Shown: piece after piece, positions 1 to 5,383 of the stretch
How the letters are laid out: every line of letters begins with the position of its first letter
Position numbering within the stretch: the first letter of the stretch is position 1
The notes under the pieces: model-generated
What the model saw: the letters and a program-made list of their open reading frames with translations, nothing else
The model's database searches: none
What the model was told of the DNA's origin: nothing
Source of the DNA: Spirochaetota bacterium
GTDB lineage: Bacteria > Spirochaetota > Spirochaetia > Treponematales > Breznakiellaceae
Length of the DNA: 8,011 bases
Assembly (NCBI GenBank): GCA_023406985.1
Contig: JAEXTK010000137.1
Span: 1 to 8,011 of the forward strand
Direction of reading: 5' to 3'
Made by a program: the position numbers and the translations under genes

Positions 1-3
1 GGC

Positions 4-930
4 TTAAGCCTCCGCCTCGTTCCAGTGGCCGATCTTGCGGATCTTCTGGTTGCGGTAGCGGACCAGGGAGGCGACGTTGCGCTCGCAGAGGTCCTCCATC
101 TCGCGGAGGAGGACTTCCTTGATGGCCGCGGCCGCGGCGTCCACGTCGGTGTGCGCGCCGCCCGCGGGTTCGTCGATCACGCCGTTCACGACCTTGAAAT
201 CCAGGAGATCGTCGCTCGTGATGCGGAGCATGGCCGCCGCGTCCTTGGCCTTGCTCGCGTCGTGGAGGAGGATGGACGCGCAGCCCTCGGGGCTGATGAC
301 CGAGTAGACGGCGTTCTCCAGGATGTAGATCTTGTCGCCCACGCAGATGCCGAGCGCGCCGCCCGAGCCTCCCTCGCCGATGATGACGCTGACGATGGGC
401 GTCTTGAGCTGGCTGAAGTCCCGGAGGTTGCGGGCTATGGCCTCGCCGATGCCGCGCTCCTCCGCCCCGAGGCCCGGGTAGGCGCCCGAGGTATCCACGA
501 AGGTGATGATGGGGCGCTTGAACTTCTCGGCCTGCTTGGCGAGCCGGAGGGCCTTGCGGTAGCCCTCGGGGTTGGCCATGCCGTGGTTGCGCCGGACGTT
601 CTCCTTGAGGGTCCGCCCCTTCTGGTTGGCGATGATCGTCACCGGCCTGCCGGCCAGGAAGGCGACGCCGCCCACGATGGCCGCGTCGTCGCCGAAGTAC
701 CGGTCGCCGTGCAGCTCGATGAAGTCGTCGAAGATGCGCTCGATGTAGTCGAGGGCGTAGGGCCGCTCCGGATGGCGGGCGAGTTCCACGCGCCGCCAGG
801 TGGCCTCGGCGCGGGAGCCGGCCTTGGCCTTCTCCTCGATCCGCGCGATCTCCTCGGAAACGTCCAGCCCCGAGGCCGCCGCGAGCTTCTTGAGCTCTTC
901 GAGCTTGGCGTTGATATCGTTAGTCTTCAT
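4..930 (-). CDS. accA: Acetyl-CoA carboxylase carboxyltransferase, alpha subunit
   Basis: AccA forms, with AccD, the carboxyltransferase that moves CO2 from carboxybiotin on AccB to acetyl-CoA, giving malonyl-CoA in the cytoplasm. The protein is 308 aa, close to the 319 aa of E. coli AccA. Residues about 6-36 are a charged helical segment (LEELKK and EEIARIEEKAK), as expected at the AccA N-terminus. The crotonase-fold core follows, with FVDTSGAYPG near 144-153, the glycine-rich GEGGSGGALGI at 185-195 and SPEGCASIL at 213-221, all family hallmarks. The ATG at 930 overlaps the end of accD by 11 nt and has AGAGGA eight bases upstream, so the start is well supported. It is the last gene of the operon in the window. 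Only three bases remain after its TAA, so what follows is unknown. Nothing looks truncated. Confidence 0.97.
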   Translation of the reverse strand: MKTNDINAKLEELKKLAAASGLDVSEEIARIEEKAKAGSRAEATWRRVELARHPERPYALDYIERIFDDFIELHGDRYFGDDAAIVGGVAFLAGRPVTIIANQKGRTLKENVRRNHGMANPEGYRKALRLAKQAEKFKRPIITFVDTSGAYPGLGAEERGIGEAIARNLRDFSQLKTPIVSVIIGEGGSGGALGICVGDKIYILENAVYSVISPEGCASILLHDASKAKDAAAMLRITSDDLLDFKVVNGVIDEPAGGAHTDVDAAAAAIKEVLLREMEDLCERNVASLVRYRNQKIRKIGHWNEAEA

Positions 931-1816
931 CGCGGATTTCCTCTTCCTCTTCCGGGGCGCAGCAGCAGCCCGGCATGTGCAGGTCGATGAGCGTGGCGAG
1001 GGTGTCCCGTTGCTTTTCCCGCGGTACGATGAGGTCCACGAAGCCCTTCTCCAGCTGGAACTCGGCGCGCTGGAAGCCTTCGGGCAGTTTCTGCCGGATG
1101 GTACCCTCGATGACCCGGGGCCCCGCGAAGCCGATGAGGGCCCCCGGCTCCGCGAGCGTCACGTCGGCGAGCATGGCGAAGGAGGCGGTCACGCCGCCCG
1201 TGGTCGGATCGCAGAGTACGACGAAGAGGGGAACCCCCGCCTTGTCCAACTCCGCGGCCGCGCTCGAGGTCTTGGCCATCTGCATGAGGGAGAAGATGCC
1301 CTCCTGCATGCGCGCGCCGCCCGAGGTGGCGTAGAGGATGACGGGGAGCTTTTCCTTGGCGCCCTTCAGCAGGGCCCGGCTCACCTTCTCCCCGACGACG
1401 GAGCCCATCGAACCGCCCATGAAGTTGAAGGACATGACGCCGAGGATCGCGGGCTTTCCCTTGATGGTGCACGTCCCCGTGATGACGGCCTCTTTCATGC
1501 GGGCCTTGGCCTCGGCTTCGGAAAGTTTCTCCTCGTAGCCGGCCAGGTCGATGGGATTGAGCGACCGGAGATTCGCGGAGAACTCCGCGAAGCTGAGCTG
1601 GTCGGCGAGGTAGGCGATGCGGTCGGCCGGCTCCATGCGGTAGTGGTGGCCGCAGGACGGACAGGTCCCGAGGCTGGAGGCGATCGCCGCGGCGTCGTGG
1701 ACCGCCTTGCAGGACGGGCAGGGCGCGGCGGGCGCGCTCGCCGCGCCGCCGGAAGCGGCCGCGGACTGCGGAGCGGCGGGCGCCCCACCTGCGGATACGG
1801 ATAGGTCAGCGGACAT
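920..1816 (-). CDS. accD: Acetyl-CoA carboxylase carboxyltransferase, beta subunit (zinc-ribbon)
   Basis: AccD is the zinc-ribbon partner of AccA in the carboxyltransferase that makes malonyl-CoA. The protein is 298 aa. The four-cysteine zinc ribbon is intact as C33-x2-C36 and C52-x2-C55, followed by GHHYRM. The catalytic core shows MGGSMGSVVGEK at 133-144, TSGGARMQEG at 164-173, DPTTGGVTASFA at 203-214 and FAGPRVIEGTI at 230-240, all typical of AccD. The first 32 residues are an Ala/Ser/Pro/Gly-rich stretch in place of the usual N-terminal segment before the first Cys pair. The C-terminus carries three consecutive cysteines (284-286) and five glutamates (289-293). The ATG at 1816 lies inside the last codons of accC and has a full AAGGAGG six bases upstream, which fixes the start and suggests translational coupling to accC. 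Its own end overlaps accA by 11 nt. Confidence 0.97.
   Translation of the reverse strand: MSADLSVSAGGAPAAPQSAAASGGAASAPAAPCPSCKAVHDAAAIASSLGTCPSCGHHYRMEPADRIAYLADQLSFAEFSANLRSLNPIDLAGYEEKLSEAEAKARMKEAVITGTCTIKGKPAILGVMSFNFMGGSMGSVVGEKVSRALLKGAKEKLPVILYATSGGARMQEGIFSLMQMAKTSSAAAELDKAGVPLFVVLCDPTTGGVTASFAMLADVTLAEPGALIGFAGPRVIEGTIRQKLPEGFQRAEFQLEKGFVDLIVPREKQRDTLATLIDLHMPGCCCAPEEEEEIRDED
939..948 (-). promoter_or_regulatory. Shine-Dalgarno site of accA inside the AccD poly-Glu codons
   Basis: The minus strand reads AGGAAGAGGA before the accA ATG, with the nearest AGGA eight bases away. These bases are the GAG/GAA codons of the five-glutamate run of AccD, so the acidic tail doubles as the accA ribosome-binding site. 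Confidence 0.75.
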
Positions 1817-3137
1817 CCTCGACCTCCTTCTCTATCTCGGCGTAATACGAGGTGCCGAATTGGCCGGAGCGGAATTTCCGGTGCTTGATGATGAAACGCT
1901 GCTGGCCGATGTTGGTCTTGATCCCTTCCACGACCAGCTCGGAGAGGGAGCGGTCCATCCGATCCAGCGCCTGGTCGCGGGTGGCCGCGTGGACGATGAG
2001 CTTGCCGACCATGGAATCGTAGTGGGGCGGCACGACGCAGCCCGTGTAGAGGAACGAGTCGAAGCGGACGCCCGGGCCGCCGGGAACTTCCAGGCGGGTC
2101 ACTTTTCCCGGACTGTGCGCGTTGATGCGGCACTCGATGGCCCAGCCGGAGATCTCCACGGACGCGGGATCGATGTCCATGCGGCCCTCGGTGCAGGCGA
2201 GGATCTGCTCGCGGATGATGTCGACGCCCGATACGAATTCGCTCACCGGGTGCTCCACCTGGACGCGGGCGTTCACCTCCATGAAGTAGAAGTTCTTGCC
2301 CGAAACGAGGAATTCGATGGTGCCGGCCCCGCGGTATTTGAGCTCGCGGAACATCTTGACGGCGCCCGCGGCCATGCGCTTGCGCATCGCGTCGTCGCAG
2401 CCGGGGGAGGGGCTCTCCTCGATCAGCTTCTGGTGGCGCTTCTGGACCGAGCAATCGCGCTCGCCGAGGACGGCGACGTTGCCTTTCCCGTCGGCCAGGA
2501 TCTGGAGCTCCACGTGGCGCGGGTCCTCCAGGTACTTCTCGATGTAGACCGTGCCGTCGGCGAAGTTGGCCTCCGCCTCCCGGCTCGCGATGGCGAGGTT
2601 TTCGGGGAGCTCGGCGGAGGACCGCACGACGCGCATGCCCTTGCCGCCGCCGCCCGAGGCGGCCTTGATGATCACGGGGTAGCCGAGCTTCTCGGCGGCC
2701 GCGACGGCGGCGCGGGGATCGGAAACGGCGCCGTCGGTGCCCGGCGTGACGGGGAGGCCGAAGCGGGCCGCCGTCTCGCGCGCGCGGACCTTGTCGCCCA
2801 GGAGGTCGATGACGTCGGGGTCGGGGCCGATGAAGATGAGGCCCGCCTTGACGACTTCCCGGGCGAAGGCCGAGTTCTCGGAGAGGAAGCCGACGCCGGG
2901 GTGGATGGCCTCGCAGCCGGTGCGCGTCGCCGCCGTGATGAGGTGCTCGCGCACGAGGTAGCTCTTCGCCGATGCGGGCGGCCCGATGCAGACGGCCTGG
3001 TCCGCGAGGCGGACGTGGAGATTGTCCTTGTCCGCCGTGGAGTAGACCGCCACGGTGGCGATGCCGAGTTCCCGGCAGGCGCGGATGACGCGGACCGCGA
3101 TCTCGCCGCGGTTCGCGATGAGGAGCCGTTTTATCAC
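1806..3137 (-). CDS. accC: Acetyl-CoA carboxylase, biotin carboxylase subunit
   Basis: AccC carboxylates the biotin on AccB using ATP and bicarbonate, the first half-reaction of acetyl-CoA carboxylase. At 443 aa it is near the usual size. It has the N-terminal MIKRLLIANRGEIAVRV domain, the ATP-grasp Gly-rich loop SGGGGKGMRV (161-170) and HQKLIEESPSPG (235-246). By alignment from memory with the E. coli enzyme, the catalytic residues are present: K116, K158, K237, E275, E287, N289, R291, Q293-V294-E295 and R337. The odd point lies just after R337. The usual INAEDPxxxFxPSPG segment is reduced to INAHSPG, a clean in-frame loss of about seven residues. The start is GTG at 3137, preceded five bases upstream by TGAGGAGG, which includes the accB stop codon. 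The end overlaps accD by 11 nt. The homologous carboxylases of pyruvate or propionyl-CoA carboxylase are less likely given the accB/accD/accA neighbours. Confidence 0.96.
   Translation of the reverse strand: MIKRLLIANRGEIAVRVIRACRELGIATVAVYSTADKDNLHVRLADQAVCIGPPASAKSYLVREHLITAATRTGCEAIHPGVGFLSENSAFAREVVKAGLIFIGPDPDVIDLLGDKVRARETAARFGLPVTPGTDGAVSDPRAAVAAAEKLGYPVIIKAASGGGGKGMRVVRSSAELPENLAIASREAEANFADGTVYIEKYLEDPRHVELQILADGKGNVAVLGERDCSVQKRHQKLIEESPSPGCDDAMRKRMAAGAVKMFRELKYRGAGTIEFLVSGKNFYFMEVNARVQVEHPVSEFVSGVDIIREQILACTEGRMDIDPASVEISGWAIECRINAHSPGKVTRLEVPGGPGVRFDSFLYTGCVVPPHYDSMVGKLIVHAATRDQALDRMDRSLSELVVEGIKTNIGQQRFIIKHRKFRSGQFGTSYYAEIEKEVEDVR
1823..1829 (-). promoter_or_regulatory. Shine-Dalgarno site of accD inside accC
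   Basis: The minus strand reads AAGGAGG six bases before the accD ATG. These bases are also accC codons for Lys, Glu and the first base of Val near its C-terminus. The perfect anti-16S match fixes the accD start at 1816 and makes coupling with accC translation likely. Confidence 0.85.
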
Positions 3138-3142
3138 GCGAG

Positions 3143-3150
3143 CCTCCTCA
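3143..3150 (-). promoter_or_regulatory. Shine-Dalgarno site of accC, overlapping the accB stop
   Basis: The minus strand reads TGAGGAGG, whose first three bases are the accB stop codon. It lies five bases before the GTG at 3137 and supports this non-ATG start of accC. Confidence 0.85.
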
Positions 3151-3591
3151 GCTCCGCTTCACTTCGAAGAGGACCTGGCCGTACTCCACGAGGTCTCCGT
3201 TGGAGGCCTTCACCGCGACGATCTCGCAGTCGAATTCGGCTTCCAGGTGGTTCATCATCTTCATCGCTTCCAAGATGCAGAGGGTCTGGCCCGCTTTGAC
3301 CTTGGTCCCCACTTCCACGAAGGAGGGGGAATCGGGCCCCGGCGAGCGGTAGAACGTGGCCACGATGGGGCTCGTGATCGTCTCCGCGTTGGAAGAGGCC
3401 GCGACGGGGAGCCCCAGGTGCACCGCGGGCGCGGGGGCCGGAGCGGCGCTCGCGGAGGCTGCGCCGGGGGCGGCCGGAGCGGCTCCTCCCTTGCGGAGCA
3501 CGAGCTTCGTGGAGCCGTCGCTCAGCTCCAGCTCGGTCAGGTCGCTCGATCCGAATTTGTCCACGAGGGAGAGTAGCGTCTTGTCGTCCAT
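3148..3591 (-). CDS. accB: Acetyl-CoA carboxylase biotin carboxyl carrier protein (BCCP)
   Basis: AccB carries the covalently bound biotin that shuttles CO2 between AccC and the AccA/AccD carboxyltransferase. The protein is 147 aa, typical for BCCP. A short N-terminal helical and strand region (about 1-35) contains the common LVLRKG element. An Ala/Pro-rich flexible linker follows at about 37-57. The C-terminal biotinyl domain (about 72-145) starts with SPIVATFYRSPGPDSPSF, which matches the BCCP thumb segment, and contains EAMKMMN, making K111 the biotinylated lysine. The ATG at 3591 has AGGAG five bases upstream. The gene lies 24 nt after fabV and 10 nt before accC. Its TGA stop is part of the accC ribosome-binding site. 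A biotin ligase (birA) must act on it but is not in this window. Confidence 0.97.
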   Translation of the reverse strand: MDDKTLLSLVDKFGSSDLTELELSDGSTKLVLRKGGAAPAAPGAASASAAPAPAPAVHLGLPVAASSNAETITSPIVATFYRSPGPDSPSFVEVGTKVKAGQTLCILEAMKMMNHLEAEFDCEIVAVKASNGDLVEYGQVLFEVKRS

Positions 3592-3615
3592 GGTTACTCC
3601 TACAGCTCTCGCGGG

Positions 3616-4866
3616 TCAGAGGCCCGCGGGGTTCACGTCGGCTTCGTAATCGACGCCGGCCACATCGAAGCCGTGCGCTTCCAAGAAATCGTGCTTGAAG
3701 CCCGCGACGTCCGCGAGCTCGAACAGGTTCGCCTCGGTGATGCGATCCATCCGGGCGGCCGTCTCCTTCTGGACGTCCTCCCGCATTTCCCAGTCGTCGA
3801 TGCGGATGCGGCCCGCCGCGTCCACGCTCACCTTGGACGCATCGGTGGCCGCTCCCGGCGCGTAGAGCCGGTCGCGGTAGAGGCGCACGAGCTGCTCGAC
3901 GCACCCCTCGTGGAGGCCCATCTCCTTCATCACCCTGAAGAGGCTGGAGATGTAGAGCGGGATGATGGGGATGACGGCGCTCGCCCGGGTGACGAGGGCC
4001 TTGTTGACGGAAACCCAGGCCGCGCCGCCCGAAGCGCGGAGGGAGGCGTCGAGCTCCTTGGCCGTCCGCTCCAGGTGCTCCTTGGCCCGGCCGATGGTCC
4101 CGTTCTTGTAGATGGCCCAGGAAAGCTCCGGCCCGAGGTAGGTGTAGGCGACCGTGCGGGCGTTCGCGGCGAGTACGCCCGCGTCGCGGAGGGAATCGAT
4201 CCAGAGGGCCCAGTCCTCGCCGCCCATGACCTTCACGGTGCTCGCGATCTCCTCGTCCGTGGCCGGCTCGGCGGTCGCCACCGCGAGCTTACCGGTGAGC
4301 ATGTCCATGGTCGTGCCCGCGTAGGCGGCTCCGATCGGCTTGATGACCGACCGGTACATCACCCCGTCCCGCGGGTCCACGCGGACGGGAGAGGCGAGGG
4401 AGTAGACCACGAGGTCCACCTTGGCGCTCACGCCCGCGGCCGCGGCGGTCTTCTTGATCGCCTCCACGGCGGCGGCCTTGATCTCGTCGGAGAAGGCGTC
4501 GCCGTCCAGGGTCGCCGCGGCGAGGCCCGCGGCTTTCGCCTCCGCGTCGAAGGCCAGGTTGTCGTACCAGCCGGGCGTGCCCGGCTTCGTCTCGGAGCCG
4601 GCCTTCTCGTAGGAGACGCCGACGGTGGCGGCGCCGTACCCGAACGCCGCGGCGATGCGGCTCGCGAGGCCGTAGCCCGTGGAACAGCCGAGCACGAGGA
4701 CGAGCTTGGGCGCGCCCTGCGGGGCAGCCTTCCGCGCCGTCGCCGCGTCGGCCCCCTGCGCGAGGGTCGTCCGGACGTATTCTATCTGGCTATGCACCAT
4801 GGCCGCGCACCCCTTCGGGTGGCTGTTGAGGCAGATGTTGTTGCGTATCATCGGCTTAATTTGCAT
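3616..4866 (-). CDS. fabV: Trans-2-enoyl-ACP/CoA reductase, FabV type
   Basis: FabV performs the last step of each elongation round, the NAD(P)H-dependent reduction of enoyl-ACP. It belongs to the long-chain branch of the SDR superfamily, distinct from FabI, FabL and the flavoprotein FabK. The protein is 416 aa, against about 400 for the family, and begins in the usual way with KPMIRNNICLN. The nucleotide-binding loop is LGCSTGYGLASRI (59-71), and the family stretch VSYEKAGSETKPGTPGWYDN sits at 84-103. The catalytic Tyr-x8-Lys of FabV is present as Y253 and K262 in IYKNGTIGRAK. VKVMGGEDW (211-219) and RIRIDDWEMREDVQK (353-367) are further family signatures. The ATG at 4866 has AGGAG six bases upstream. 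It follows a 91-nt gap with two stem-loops after fabZ. No other enoyl reductase is visible, so FabV is probably the operon's enoyl reductase. FabV enzymes are known to be poorly inhibited by triclosan. Confidence 0.96.
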   Translation of the reverse strand: MQIKPMIRNNICLNSHPKGCAAMVHSQIEYVRTTLAQGADAATARKAAPQGAPKLVLVLGCSTGYGLASRIAAAFGYGAATVGVSYEKAGSETKPGTPGWYDNLAFDAEAKAAGLAAATLDGDAFSDEIKAAAVEAIKKTAAAAGVSAKVDLVVYSLASPVRVDPRDGVMYRSVIKPIGAAYAGTTMDMLTGKLAVATAEPATDEEIASTVKVMGGEDWALWIDSLRDAGVLAANARTVAYTYLGPELSWAIYKNGTIGRAKEHLERTAKELDASLRASGGAAWVSVNKALVTRASAVIPIIPLYISSLFRVMKEMGLHEGCVEQLVRLYRDRLYAPGAATDASKVSVDAAGRIRIDDWEMREDVQKETAARMDRITEANLFELADVAGFKHDFLEAHGFDVAGVDYEADVNPAGL

Positions 4867-4900
4867 CGATCACTCCTGAAAATGCATAAGGAAAGGCCAT

Positions 4901-4939
4901 GCGGTTTTTCGCAGCTCCGTAGGAGCGGAGAAAAACTGC
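4901..4939 (-). other. Imperfect long hairpin in the fabZ-fabV gap
   Basis: An inverted repeat has arms 4901-4918 and 4922-4939. From the inside out there are five pairs (GCTCC with GGAGC), a 3x3 partly paired internal loop, seven pairs (GTTTTTC with GAAAAAC), one mismatch in the minus-strand RNA and two more pairs. The apical loop is only three bases (4919-4921). It directly follows the stem-loop at the fabZ stop. The U-run lies inside the stem, and no U-tract follows on the fabV side. A classic intrinsic terminator is therefore unlikely, and it would cut off fabV and all acc genes. It may be an RNA processing signal, a partial attenuator or a small palindromic dispersed repeat. Confidence 0.6.
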
Positions 4940-4942
4940 GGA

Positions 4943-4978
4943 ATCGGCTCCGCGGCGTTACTGCGTCGCAGAACCGAT
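4943..4978 (-). other. Stem-loop bracketing the fabZ stop codon
   Basis: In the minus-strand transcript AUCGGUUCUGCG (4978 down to 4967) pairs with CGCGGAGCCGAU (4954 down to 4943). This gives 12 consecutive base pairs including two G-U wobbles, around a 12-nt loop. The loop holds the fabZ UAA stop. On the other strand the two wobbles would be C-A mismatches, so the minus-strand RNA is the better-paired form. There is no U-tract after it, so it is not a standard terminator. A role as an mRNA stability, processing or translation-spacing element is inference. Confidence 0.6.
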
Positions 4979-5383
4979 CAGGCAGAGCCATTCGGCCTCG
5001 GCGGCGAGTTCGTCCCCCACGTAGGCCTTGCCCGCCTGCTTGAGCATCTTGGCGGATACGCGGAGGTTGGTGATCTCCAGGCGGACCTCCTCGCCGGGGC
5101 GGACCTGGCGGCGGAATTTCACCTTGTCCACGGTGGCCAGGAAGAAGAGGGCGTCGCCGCCCATCGTGCCGAGCTTGCGCATGCCCGCGCCGCCCGCCTG
5201 GGCCATCGTCTCTATGAGCACGACGCCCGGCACCACGGGGTAACCGGGGAAGTGGCCCGCGAAGAAGAAATCTTCCTCGGTGAACCTGCGCCGCGCCACG
5301 ACGCGTTCGGCGCTCGCCTCGTCGATGGCGTCCACGAAGAGGAAGGGTTTCCGGTGCGGCAGTAACCGCTCTATCTCGTTCAT
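4958..5383 (-). CDS. fabZ: 3-hydroxyacyl-ACP dehydratase
   Basis: FabZ dehydrates 3-hydroxyacyl-ACP to trans-2-enoyl-ACP, the substrate of the FabV encoded next. The protein is 141 aa, the normal length for this single hot-dog-fold enzyme. The N-terminus, IERLLPHRKPFLFVD, is the standard FabZ opening. The active site is AGHFPGYPVVPGVVLIETMAQ with H44 and E58, the same 14-residue spacing as His54 and Glu68 of E. coli FabZ. The glutamate at the second position argues for FabZ rather than FabA, which has aspartate there. The start is the ATG at 5383, which overlaps the fabF stop codon as ATGA. AAGAGG lies five bases upstream inside the last fabF codons, so the two genes are probably translationally coupled. 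The open frame extends further upstream, but that part is only a shadow of fabF. Confidence 0.97.
   Translation of the reverse strand: MNEIERLLPHRKPFLFVDAIDEASAERVVARRRFTEEDFFFAGHFPGYPVVPGVVLIETMAQAGGAGMRKLGTMGGDALFFLATVDKVKFRRQVRPGEEVRLEITNLRVSAKMLKQAGKAYVGDELAAEAEWLCLIGSATQ

Noticed and set aside
25..990. Plus-strand open frames opposite accA, and another at 800-1804 opposite accD.
   Set aside because: Shadows of conserved minus-strand genes. Their low-complexity translations match nothing I recognise.
1707..3299. Long plus-strand open frame of 530 codons opposite accC and its neighbours.
   Set aside because: It is a GC-rich antisense shadow: low-complexity Asp/Gly/Ala/Arg/Val translation, no recognisable motif, and fully overlapped by conserved genes on the minus strand.
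4867..4905. Possible promoter before fabV.
   Set aside because: The sequence is locally AT-rich (TTATGCATTTT), but I find no convincing pair of -35 and -10 boxes.
4901..4939. Hairpin as an intrinsic transcription terminator for the fabD-G-F-Z block.
   Set aside because: No U-tract follows on the minus strand, the stem has an internal loop and mismatch, and full termination would silence fabV and the acc genes, for which I see no separate promoter.
3673..5043. Plus-strand open frame of 456 codons opposite fabV and the end of fabZ.
   Set aside because: Antisense shadow with Arg/Gly/Asp/Val-rich composition. The opposite strand encodes a complete FabV with all family motifs.
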